From Gigaspora rosea (taxonomy: Eukaryota > Glomeromycota > Glomeromycetes > Diversisporales > Gigasporaceae), in contig QKWP01001915.1 of assembly GCA_003550325.1 (NCBI GenBank), positions 26,044 through 90,043 on the forward strand: a stretch of 64,000 bases of DNA, written 5' to 3'. This document shows positions 51,701-61,789 of the stretch, in pieces. Positions within the stretch are counted from its first letter, which is position 1, and each line of letters begins with the position of its first letter. Below the pieces are notes generated by a model, which made no database searches, was not told the DNA's origin, and saw only the letters and a list, made by a program, of their open reading frames with translations. Both the position numbers and the translations under genes were made by a program.

Positions 51701-54170
51701 TTCTCTTTGACCCTTTGATGATGGTACATTTCGAAACCCAGCGACGAGGATAACTCAAGCATCCCTATTGTATAAGGTTCCCCTTGGAGGGCAGCAAAGT
51801 TTAAACCTTGCTGGAGCGCTAACTCAGAGCGGACGGGTTAAGATATAGCCTAGAACGGGAAAAATGAAATAGAAAAAAATCGGACGGTTGCGTTTTTTGC
51901 ACACATTTTTTTTTACCTGAGTTTGTAAAATACTTTTAAGCAAGACAACCCAAACAAAAGGCTTGAAACCTTCCCTTGCATAAGGCAATGCCTGTTCTAT
52001 TTATCTATTTATTTATTTATTTATTTGTTAAAAAATTCGCATGTTTAACCTGTTGGTATCCTAGAAAAACTGACGAAAACAAGCTTACAAGAGAGTACAC
52101 TGTATAGTAAATATCCACATCATTTCGATGATTAACAACGAAAAATACTAGGAAAGCAAAGTCAAAGGTTGACAACTGACAACGTAGCTAGTTCAGGATG
52201 TCTGGGAGGCGAGGCAAGTTAATGATTTTCTTGGCTATGGTATTATTATTTTCTCTTCCTTTGATTTTTATCTATTTGGTTTGAATTTGAAGAAAAAAAA
52301 ATACGTAAAAGAAAAAAATACAAAAAGAAAAAATACGAAAAAAAAATTTGAAAACGGAAATACGAAGAAATTCACCCTACCACGTAAGATGCCCCTTGAG
52401 GCAGCATGCTGAGGTGCTACATCGGAGCGGACGAGTTTTGATATAGCCTAGAACAAAAAAAGGAAGAGAATTTAGTTCCTTCATATTACATATTATGTTC
52501 TATCCACGGGTATCTTGTGGGAGTATATATTGGTTTTATTCATTGATTTTTGATTATTTAGGTATTCGCTTTTTATATTGTTAAAGGAAGTAAAAGAAGA
52601 AAAAATTACAAAGAAAAAATCGAAGATTAAATCGAAAAAAAGAAAAAGAAATGCAAATGAAGAAAAAAACGAAAATCTAAAATTCAAAAACGTTAAGAAA
52701 TTTCGAAAAAAGTACAGAAAGAAAGAAGAAATATATCTCAAAAATAAATTGTATTAGCATTAGATTTGTTTTATTTGAAAATTTTCTTTCTTACAGTGTC
52801 GGGCTACGCTGATGGTTCTTGTAGTTACACGGCATAGTTTGAAACCCTCATGGTTCAAGGTTAACCTCTTCCCTTGACAATTTCGTCTTTGTTCACGCTA
52901 ACACAGAGGATGGGCGTCTAATATGTAAACTCATGACTGTTGTTGCATAGGCATTGGTTGTAACACATCAACGTAGGCAGCGAATGTCTAGACTCTCTCT
53001 GCTGAATCTGGTTTGTTACCTTAGAGCTGTGTGATAGCGTTATGAGATTTAGAGCTGTTCTATCAAAGGGTCCAAGTTAGCGTTTATATTATAGTTTTCA
53101 ATTTATTTTTTCTACTACCTAATTCATCTTAAGCAATCAAGAAGAACCAAGATCGAGAAATTTCTAATGACGATCATTAAGAAGAATTCAAGATATCCTT
53201 AATTTTTTTCTTTGTAATTCCTTAAAAAAACCTAGCGCCAAGGTAACCCACATGATTTCTCGGCTAAAACGATGACCCGTACAGACAGGAGCTTGCGGGT
53301 AGTTGGTGGTATCGGGTGACGTCGCTCACTAGAGAGTGAACAGAGTACCCTTCGTTGCTGCTGCACGCTATCTCTTGAGGTTGCTTGATTTGGGGAACCG
53401 GGACCTCGATGATTAACGATACTATTTTCTTTTCTCGATAGTCCAAAGAACCTTTAACTCGTAGAGAGTTAGGTTCAAGGGCTTTTCTTTCTTTTGGTGT
53501 TGTTCCTTGCCAATTTTTGAAATAGAACGGAACATCTAACAAATTGATGAATACCTTCTCGTTCATCGATTTTAAGAAATGGGATGGCGAGTTTTGTAAA
53601 ATTTTCGATCGGATCGTTCTCGTGGGTTCCGGCTCTGCTGGGTAAATTCTTGATACGGTAAAAAAAACTTTACGCTCATGACCTAGGGCGGGTTATGAGA
53701 CACGGTCGTGCATATTGGTTCCGGCATTGCCGGGTGAATTTCTGTGCACGATCAAGAATCACTGCATGGCATATTCTAGCCCCATCGGGTTTGATTGTAG
53801 CAGGCAAGTTCCTATAAGTCATCATTTGATGCAAAATAATCCTGCCTCGGCTGTGGTACGACCTCAAGTAAACCGGGGTTTTTTACGCATGTTTGTATCC
53901 AAGATAACCTGCAAATTTGAAGGGTTATAAAACAAAACGGTCAATTTATTATGAGATTTCTATATATGGCCTTAGTAAGTGAAATCTCCTTTCGAGTGGG
54001 TCCGGCACCCCATGAGATCGATTTTTTTCTCGATTTAAGGATACCCGAAAATAATCAGGTACAGAAAAATCGACTTTTGCAACACAATAAATGAATAACC
54101 CCTTTTTTGTCACAAAAAATTTCTCTCGCAACAATTTTTTACATTCCTTTCACGGGTCCAACTGATGACT
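51700..54170. repeat. Repeat-rich island of higher G+C, unclassified old element(s)
   Basis: Three related blocks at 51770-51860, 52388-52455 and 52890-52945 share CCCCTTGRGGGCAGCA, CAGAGCGGACG and GATATAGCCTAGAAC (the third is more diverged). Further on, GGTTCCGGCNNTGCYGGGT occurs at about 53624 and 53718. A tetranucleotide run (TTTA)n lies at 52004-52025. Base composition is much richer in G and C than the surroundings, which points to inserted foreign or mobile DNA. No known enzyme domain can be read, so I do not assign a class. Confidence 0.5.
53264..53566 (-). CDS. Hypothetical 100-codon frame in the G+C-richer island
   Basis: ATG at 53566 (MNEKVFINLLDVPFYFKNWQ), open to a stop at 53264. 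The composition is natural: KALEPNSLRVKGSLDYREKK, IVSLIIEVPVPQIKQPQEIA, and a Ser-rich end. Codon use is richer in G and C than the genes elsewhere in the window. No domain recognised. It could be a remnant of an element protein. Confidence 0.35.
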   Translation of the reverse strand: MNEKVFINLLDVPFYFKNWQGTTPKERKALEPNSLRVKGSLDYREKKIVSLIIEVPVPQIKQPQEIACSSNEGYSVHSLVSDVTRYHQLPASSCLYGSSF

Positions 54171-54231
54171 CAAAAGTTGACCACTAGTAAAGTTAATAGA
54201 TATAAGTTAAACTTAGCTTCAAGAAAATTTA

Positions 54232-54335
54232 TTAGATTCTTTATTTTTTATTAAAATTATATATTAATAAATATTATTATTATTAGATTCTTTATTTTTT
54301 TTATTAAAATTATATATTAATAAATATTAATAGTT
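54232..54335. repeat. Tandem duplication, about 52-bp unit, two copies
   Basis: ATTAGATTCTTTATTTTTT then ATTAAAATTATATATTAATAAATATT occurs twice in a row. The second copy has two extra T in the homopolymer. Low complexity. Confidence 0.7.
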
Positions 54336-54489
54336 ATTTCAAGCTTTTTCTTCATCTTTCTCGATGTATATGCCTTGATTGTAGCATTATCCAATTTTAT
54401 TAAATCCTCTCCAGCTTCCCATGCCTGCGGATTTTTGATAGCTACTTCTTTGAGTTCTTTAATTCTTTCAACTAATCGGCTTTGATTTT

Positions 54490-55079
54490 AAAAGCGTGAA
54501 GGTATAGCAAGTGCTCTCTGCAAGAATACAGCTTTAAAATCTTTGGATCTTTGAAATAATCAACTTAGTATTAATGGTATAAAAGAGATAGCATTTGCTC
54601 TTTGCAAAAATAACTCTTTAACTTCTTTGGAACTTTCATCAAATAAACTCGGTTCTGGGGGAAAGTGGAAAAGCAATATCAAATGCTCTTTATAGTAACT
54701 TTTTTTTGATTTATCTAAATCTTAGAAATTGTGAACTTGGTTCTGAGGGAGTAAATGAGTTAGCAAATTCTCTATGCAAATCAACACTTTAGCTTCTTTG
54801 GATCTTTCATTAAATCAAGTCGGTTTTGAGGGAATAAATGAATTAGCAAATGCTCTTTGTGAAAACAATGCTTTAACTTGTTTGAATCTTTTATATAATC
54901 AAGTTGGTTCCAAAAAAGTACAAGTATTAGCAGAAACTCTTCACAAAAATAGCACTTTAATCTCATTGGATGTTTTTGATGATTGTTATGATTTTGAAAA
55001 TATGAAGTTACTAGCAAATGCTCGTTCCAAAAGTCACAAAAAATACTTCGCAGATAAAATTAAATGGTTTGATCACTAA
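54490..55079 (+). pseudogene. Leucine-rich-repeat (RNase-inhibitor type) pseudogene
   Basis: LRR units of about 28 residues are readable in succession: EGIASALCKNTALKSLDL, GIKEIAFALCKNNSLTSLEL, then (after disrupted sequence at 54650-54780) LASLDLSLNQVGFEGINELA, NALCENNALTCLNLLYNQVG, VLAETLHKNSTLISLDV. The final 101 codons (54774-55079) are open, ending DKIKWFDH. Earlier repeats contain stops and at least two frameshifts. The type resembles NLR/RNH1-like LRR proteins. Protein-protein interaction is the family role; this copy is dead. Confidence 0.65.
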
Positions 55080-56335
55080 TTCCTTATTCAGATATTCTTC
55101 AGGATGAACCTTATCTTTTATCAAAAACACTTCTGTACATAATTTAGAATATTTATTATTTTTCAACATAAAAGTTCAATTTGAAATAAACCTTATCCAA
55201 GGTTAAAGATTTTTAATGCATATTTCTCCATTAAACTTAGCCGAGAACATGTGACAAGCAATAATAATAATTAAAATAAATAATATTACTTAAGAGTTAT
55301 ATTAGAAACATAATGTATCTACAAATTTTCTTAAGCCAAATAAAAAAATTTTTTAAAGAAATGGTATTCAAACTAAAGGAATAAAATTTAAAGTTCATTA
55401 TAATCAAATATTTAATGGATTCATCAAATATTTACCAAGAATATATACATTATTTCATTTAAAATTCTGACAGCTAATTTTAGCCAAAATAGTGGATAAT
55501 TTTGGTAAGATTTAAGGGATGAATAATTTCGAGATTTCAGCTAGATTTAGTAATAACTTTAGCCAGAATTAATGGACTCATCTTTGGCGCGAATTTCGTC
55601 AATCTTTGAATTACTATACATATGAGAATTATGAGAATAAAAAGGTCATTAATTTTGTGACTCATTATGATAAAATTTTTGTCGAAATAAGGACGAGCCT
55701 CAAAGCCTGTATCTAATTAAAATCTAATTAGACATACCTATGGCCACGTAAAAATTTGGATATATGAATATGATTTTCAACTCCGGCAGTGCTAAAGGAC
55801 ATTTTCCACGTCTTTATAAATACTTTTTGTATCAATAGAGTTAGAAATGATAAATTTATTATTTATTTTCAAAAGAAAAATTTAAAATGATTGAATTTAT
55901 GAGTTCAACTATTACAAATTTTCTAATATTGATATTAATAATAAATTGCAAAAGACAAAATGAAAAAACAAATAAAAGGTATGTTCTATAATGACGAAAT
56001 TATCAAGAGATCCTGACCTGGAATTTTTGGATCATAATTTCGGCCGACTCTATATAATTCTGGCCAAATCGCAGATGAAATTACCGCAGAAAATCATCAT
56101 CTCTGTTTCTGACCAAAATTATACGTGACCATGGCCTGTTGCATCTAAAGTAGCGATTTATCCCTGAAATTAAAAATGTTCATGCATATTTATTACAAGG
56201 GCAGTCTTAATAGATGTATTTTATCAATAACTCTCAAATATATATGTTGTGCCCCAAATACAAATCGGCCAAGTATTTTTATTTAATTGATATATGTCGT
56301 ATATTATAAATTAAGTTCCATATACAAAAAAGATC
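55080..56335. other. Intergenic with repeat copies
   Basis: The stretch 55460-55610 has loosely repeated TTTTAGCCARAATTA words. The stretch 56030-56250 is homologous to 59905-60040 (ATAATTTCGGCCGACTCTAT, TTCTGGCCAAATCGCAGAT, TTAATAGATGTATTTTAT). No gene. Confidence 0.5.
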
Positions 56336-56336
56336 T

Positions 56337-57295
56337 TTAAATACATAGAATTCTTGGACGGACATTAACATATTTTTCTAGTTTTAAATAATGTTGAATG
56401 GGTAGAATATCTTCAAATTCAAGGTTGAATGAAAGATCTAGATGTGTTAAAGTTGCATTATTAAGCAAATGGTTTATGAAAGAGTGTACAATATCGACGG
56501 TAAAGCTATTATTTTGAAGGTTAAGAAATTTTAAATTAGTGTTTCCATCAAGGCCTTCGATTAGATTTCCAGATTCGCCTAATAAATTATTGTTTAAATT
56601 TAAGGTGATTAGGGTAGCGTTTTTCTGAAACATTTGTTTTAGCTTAAAGCAACTTTTGTTGTTAAGTTTGTTATTTGAAATATCCAAATGCGTTAAAGAA
56701 GTGTTTTCGCATAAAGAGCAAGAGATTCGATAATTATTTCAAAATTAAAATTATAAAAGGTGCACCCGGATAAATCTAATGAAGTTATCGATTTGTTTTT
56801 GACAAGTTGATTCGAGAAATAGGTCCATATTTCTGTGCCAGATCCACATGATTGAAAACATAATGATTTTATGGAACTATTGTTTGAAAAGGTTGCAATT
56901 GTTCCGATATCAATTTTAGAATTAGAAAAGAATAATGAATCGATTGTAAAGTTCTTAAAAAGTTCTAGTAGTGTGTTTCTTCCGGTATCATTCATATTTA
57001 GATCGAATTCAAATTTTAATTTTTTTAACTTGTTACATAATCTTAGAATCATCTTCATTAGAAAATTCGAGATCAAAATTGCAATTTGATTGTTATTGCT
57101 TATTTGTTTTTTAATGTTAAATATGAATGATCTCATATCAAAAATTTTAATGTATCGTGGATATTTGAATAGGTATTTTTTGGATGGAATGTGAATATTA
57201 AAGGGCAATAACAGTTTTTGCTCATCATTATTTAGGCTTGAAAGGTATGCAAAAATAACCTCTTTATTGAAATTTGGTTTTACCCATCTAGTTAG
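56337..57295 (-). pseudogene. F-box/LRR protein, decayed copy 2
   Basis: Close paralogue of the 27.7-28.9 kb gene. The open frame from 57295 (WVKPNFNKEVIFAYLSSLNN) runs to 56693 through NKLKKLKFEFDLNMNDTGRN, TIATFSNNSSIKSLCFQ and SITSLDLSGCTFYN. There it meets a deletion that removed about three LRRs and shifted the frame. The last frame (56687-56337) continues DISNNKLNNKSCFKLKQMFQ to YVNVRPRILCI. The F-box start present in copy 1 is absent. This copy keeps intact the middle part that is frameshifted in copy 1, so the two copies broke independently. Confidence 0.7.
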
Positions 57296-57379
57296 CCACT
57301 TTTATATTTCTAATCAGAATATCGCAAAGGTTCTAAATTTGAATATTACTAGAGACGTTTGCTACCATTAATTGAGTTG

Positions 57380-57965
57380 ATTTAAATTAAGTACAAAGAA
57401 ATAACAACATTTTTGGAATAGAGATATTTTTTATAATAGAGATTACGTGTTAAGGTCTATAAATGGACCGAATGCTATTTATAGCTTGTATATGAATAAA
57501 ATGATATTAATTAAATTACACTAAGCTGTTTTATTTGTTTAATACCGATATAATAATTTTGCTGAGTAACTTGTAATACATAATTGATATTAATTAAAAC
57601 ATGACTTGTAAATTGCTTAGATTATACTAACTAGATCCAAAATCTACGCGTACTTACTAATTACGCGAAAAGTTTGATTTGCTTTTAAATCATGTACTAA
57701 GAAATAGCAATATTTTTGGAATGGAGATAATTTACCGTATTTTTTATAATTGCAATTACATGTTAAGGCCTATAAATGGACCGAATACTATTTTTATTAA
57801 TTAAAACATAACTTAATGTAAAATTATTTAAATTATACTAACCAGATCCAAAATCTATGCGTACTTACTAATTACGCGAAAAGTTTGAGTTGATAAAGAG
57901 ATTAAGGTCTATAAATAAACTGAATGCTATTTTTATAATTTGATATGAATAAAATGATATTACAT
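57380..57965. repeat. Tandem repeat, about three imperfect units
   Basis: Units share AAGAAATARCAAYATTTTTGG, TTAAGGYCTATAAATGGACC, GAATRCTATTTTTA and AGATCCAAAATCTAYGCGTA followed by CTTACTAATTACGCGAAAAG. The copies lie at about 57380-57690, 57695-57895 and 57890-57965 (partial). Non-coding. Confidence 0.65.
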
Positions 57966-58059
57966 CGTTCTTTTTTTGCTATGACAATTTTGCTGAGTAA
58001 ATTGCTGATTTCTTATTTCAGATTCTAGTGATGTATAATCTATAAATTACGTACATCAC

Positions 58060-58259
58060 TGGCTCTGATAACATAATTTTGGTATAATTAATTCATAACT
58101 CTGGTAAACACAATTTTGGCAGAATTAATTCGCAACTCGGATAAACATAATTTTGGTATTATTAATTTGTAATTCAGGTAAACATAATTTTGGTAGAATT
58201 AATTCGTAATTCTGGTGATCATAATTTTGGTAGAATTAATTCGTAATGGTTGAACATAA
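58060..58259. repeat. Minisatellite of ATAATTTTGGTAGAATTAAT units
   Basis: Five units of about 38 bases: CATAATTTTGGTAGAATTAA, then TTCGTAAYTCTGGTAAA. The array is interrupted by the Harbinger-like insertion at 58260, and similar units resume at 58935-59165. Confidence 0.7.
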
Positions 58260-58515
58260 GGCCAGACCAATTTAATTCTTCGTTTAACATAACCCCCTCC
58301 CCCTATTTTTTAAAATTTATATGAACCCAATACTCATTAATAGTAATTAATAGTATTTACCCCCCCTCAATTTTTTAAATTTTATATGACTAACACATGT
58401 TAAATCAACCAATAAAATTGCTGTTTTTTTTAATTTGTGTATTTTTCACGCCCTCCCCCCCACTCTTATGAACCATTTAATGTTATGTTAAACAAAGAAT
58501 CAATTTGGAGTGGCC
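58260..58515. mobile_element. Harbinger-like MITE, 256 bp, copy 2
   Basis: Almost identical to 29636-29892, differing by a few bases by eye. It has the same ends (GGCCAGACCAATTTAATTC; inverted GGCCACTCC), and TAA is present on both sides (58257-58259 and 58516-58518). Such similarity between copies 28 kb apart indicates recent transposition of this family. Confidence 0.85.
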
Positions 58516-58518
58516 TAA

Positions 58519-59277
58519 TGTAAGTTACAAATATAGTAGCATTAATGCTGGCCAAAATTACAACAAAGTCGGCCAGCATTAATTTATAATCAAGCACCAT
58601 CGAAATCAGTAGTTGTACTATGCATATAAATACTTCATTTTTATAATTTTTATAAGTATATAAGTTATAAATACTTAAATAATTTTAATCCGGTTTATCT
58701 TATTATTGGATATTACTATAAAAACTTTATATAATGTTAATTTAGATAGCAAAAAGTATAAGTTAAAAATAAATAATAATTAAAAAAAGAATTGTCTTTA
58801 TATTAACGCTAAGTATCTTAATAAATAACATGAATTAACAGACCCACGTGTTTGTATTTTTTGAATATAAGCACTCTTTTCTTTGTTCAAACATTTATAA
58901 AACTATATAACTTATGATTCGGCTGGTTAGTATAGTTAATATAATTTTAGAAGAATCAATTAGATAAACAAAATTTTGGTAGAATTAATTAGATAAACAA
59001 ATTTTGGTAGAATTAATTAGATAAACATAGTTTTGGTAAAATAATTGAATTAACTAGTAACTCTAGTAAACATAATTTTGGTAGAATAAATGTTCTCATA
59101 ACTAGTATTCCGCAAAAAAGGAGACCATGGACATCACTGGCTCCGGTAACATAATTTTGGTAAACACAATTATACAAAAAAATAAGACAAGATTAAAAAT
59201 CCATCTGATTGGTTGTTGATCCTTGAAAGATTAGATAAACGTCTCACGCCATGATTTTGGCATTTAATCGAAGAAGT
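58519..59277. other. Intergenic: dispersed repeat and minisatellite continuation
   Basis: The stretch 58680-58870 is a copy of the 1.3/2.5 kb dispersed repeat (AATCCGGTTTATCTTATT, AATTGTCTTTATATTA). The stretch 58935-59165 contains further AATTTTGGTAGAATTAATTA units. No gene. Confidence 0.5.
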
Positions 59278-59420
59278 AAAAAGGAAAAATGCTTTATTTT
59301 TTACTGAAAAAAAGTAATAGAACTAACAAACACAAACCATTAACCTCTCAAGAGCAGGTGTACTTTTAGAATCAACAAAAATATATGTATTTGTTAAAAT
59401 AAAATATTTGATATATGTTC
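59278..59420 (-). pseudogene. 3' fragment of the 1.7-2.2 kb gene family
   Basis: Matches 1583-1790 with deletions: AAGAAGTAAAAAGGAAAAA, ACTAACAAACACA, AACCATTAACYTCTCAAGAG, TGTTAAAATAAAATATTTGA. It contains the last codons (LALEKLMV-type) and downstream flank of that gene. The rest is absent. Confidence 0.55.
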
Positions 59421-60256
59421 CACCCTAACCCAACCCTAAAAAAAAACTGACAAAATTACCCCAAAAAATTTTTAAAAAATTTGTATCAAAATATGTCGAA
59501 ATTTCAGCATCAGCCGTTTTCAGCATCAGCTGCAACATAAAGTAAATTTAATATTTAGTTTGCCTATTGATTTAGTCATCATGCTGTATATATGAGGTAG
59601 GATATGTAATTTATTGCAATATATATTAATGCCACAGTTAGTATTTTATTATTAGATAAAATATACATAAAAATTAGCCCCTTATAACATATATGTTTTT
59701 CGAATGGTTAAATATAAATAGCATCATAAAATTATTTTAATAGTAATCCTAACCGGTTTATCTTATTATTGGATAAGATATATTAATCATCATATGCATT
59801 TGTATAAATAAGCCTATATAATCGCGAATTTTATCGAATTACGGCCTGAATTTAACATCTACAGTCATTATCATTTCGGCCAACATCAATTTTTGGCCGT
59901 AATTTTCGGATCGTAATTTCGGCTGACTCTATATAATTCTGGCCAAATCGCAGATTTGACCGCAGAAAAAATCATTATAAGGGCAGTACTTAATAGATGT
60001 ATTTTATTAATAACTTTCAAAACAATGAACGTTTCAAATATATATATATTTATTTTTTTTTTTACTATCTCATGATGTAAATTTGCATCTGAGGCGCATG
60101 TGGCGCTCTTTATTAAATATATGGTTTAATTTTACAAATTTTATTATCTGCTGTCAAAAGGAAACAAGCAGTAAAAAGTTGGGTTTGAAACTAGAAAAAA
60201 GTTTATTTGAAAAAAATTTAAGTCAAGAAAAACAAAACAGATTAACTAGAATTATT
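59421..60256. other. Intergenic with repeat copies
   Basis: The stretch 59905-60040 is homologous to 56030-56250. The stretch 59860-59905 has HTTTTGGCCGTAATTTTCGG words. CTGCTGTCAAAAGGAAACAA at 60149 resembles the end of the foldback element at 60257. The plus-strand frame 60083-60367 is A-rich and not credible. Confidence 0.45.
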
Positions 60257-60560
60257 CTGCTGTCAAAAGAAATCAAGCCATCATTTCACAAAAAAAATAA
60301 AATAATAAAAAAAATAAAAAAAAAACAAAAAGTCAGTATCTTAATTTCACAGCTCATATCTCTATGAATTAAAAAGCCATATTGATGATTTAATAATCAA
60401 AAGATAGTATCTTTCAACTATTAAATCAACAATATAGCTTCTTAATTCATAGTGATATGAGCTGTGAAATTAAGATACTGATTTTTTGGTTTTTTTTTAT
60501 TTTTTTATTTTATTTTAATTTTTTTTTTTGAAATGATGGCTTGATTTCAATTGACGACAG
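60257..60560. mobile_element. Foldback element, 304 bp
   Basis: The left arm begins CTGCTGTCAAAAGAAATCAA and continues GCCATCATTTC, a long A-run, then CAGTATCTTAATTTCACAGC and CATATTGATGATTTAATA. The right arm is the reverse of all these, ending near 60560. The loop is about 10 bases. Non-coding; class unknown. Confidence 0.75.
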
Positions 60561-60599
60561 ACCATTAGTTTTATTTATTTACTAAATAAAAGCTAGAAA

Positions 60600-61659
60600 A
60601 AACTTTGTCCATTTATGCGTTCTTCTAAATATATGCAGTCCTTAATATTCAAAAATTCTGTCGAAACTCTTAAATGCTTGTCCTTCCTTTCAATCTTGGC
60701 TTTTAATTGTCTCATCTCTGCAGTTGATCGGGAATTTGATTGTTCAAGGATTTTTATCTAATTTTCTATGTCGAAACTCATAAATGCTTTTCCTTCTTTT
60801 CAATCTTGGCTTTTAATTGTCTCATCTTTGCAGTTGATCGGGAATTTGATTGTTCAAGTATTTTTATCTGATTTTCTAAGCCTTTAATACGTTCTTCTAA
60901 ATATATGCAGTCCTGAATCTTAATGTTTAAAAATTTTGTCGAAACTCTTAAATACTTGTTTTTCTTCTCAATTTTGGCTTTTAATTGTCTAATCTCTGCC
61001 ATTGATTGTAGTGTTAAGTTCTGAAAATATTTATTATAAAATTGAAAATATTCATTGAAACAGTTTTGATGATTTGTTTGCAACTATGTCTTTTCTTTCT
61101 GAAGTTCTTCTTTAAATTGCTGTCGGAGACAACAAATCGTCGTGACGTTTTTTTTGTGGTTTGTCTTAAGTTCTTCTTTCGCTTGGTCAATTTGCTTTTG
61201 AAGAGCAATGATATTGTTATTCATTTCATTTCTGATTTGTTCATTTTTTTGTTTAAGAAATAAAGTTTCGGCACTGATTCATTTATTTTCTTGTTCAAGA
61301 ACCAATTTTTCAGCCTTGATTCTTTCATTTTCTTGTTCAAGGAACAATTTTTCATTTTTGATTTGTTTATTTTCTTGTTTTTCTTTATTTAAATTATTCA
61401 TGAGTCGTTGGAGAGCATTTATGATACTTTCTATCAATTCATATTCTTTAGCTAAATCTTTCATGAGTTGTTGGAAAGCATTTATGATACTTTCTATCAA
61501 TTCATATTTATACTCCTCTTCATCGTCGTCAAACACTTCAATAACCAATATTCAATCATCATAACCAACAGTTGCATGGTTTTCTTTGGCATTATGAAAG
61601 TCAAAAAAAATAAGAGCAAAAATAAAAAAAAGGGAGCAAATAATGAAAATAATATCCAT
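60600..61659 (-). pseudogene. Signal-peptide/long coiled-coil protein, copy 3, several in-frame stops
   Basis: An ATG at 61659 begins MDIIFIICSLFFIFALIFFD, a signal or anchor like that of copies 1 and 2. The same frame continues through acidic then coiled-coil sequence (VFDDDEEEYKYELIESI; two units of ELIESIINAxQxLM; KLxLEQENERIKAEK) down to 60778, interrupted by TGA, TGA and TAG but by no frameshift over 880 bases. The last part repeats MRQLKAKIEKK twice. Beyond 60778 a further duplicated unit (60600-60775) is out of frame. All three stops can be explained by C-to-T changes. The upstream module of the family is present at 61800. Confidence 0.6.
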
Positions 61660-61789
61660 TTTGTAAATTAGATTCCTAAAGAATGTTTCTATCAAAATTT
61701 AAATACTTTTATAGGAATTCGACTTTCTGCACAATGTATAAGCAATCTTGGGCAGAAGTTTCTCTTTGATTCAAAAAAAAATTTTATTA

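Noticed and set aside
60083-60367. Plus-strand 94-codon lysine-rich frame
   Set aside because: Half of it is the A-rich arm of a foldback element, and the composition reflects poly-A.
61042-61671. Plus-strand frames rich in Phe, Ser and Leu
   Set aside because: They are antisense to the coiled-coil pseudogene, whose periodic Glu/Lys/Leu codons produce these frames.
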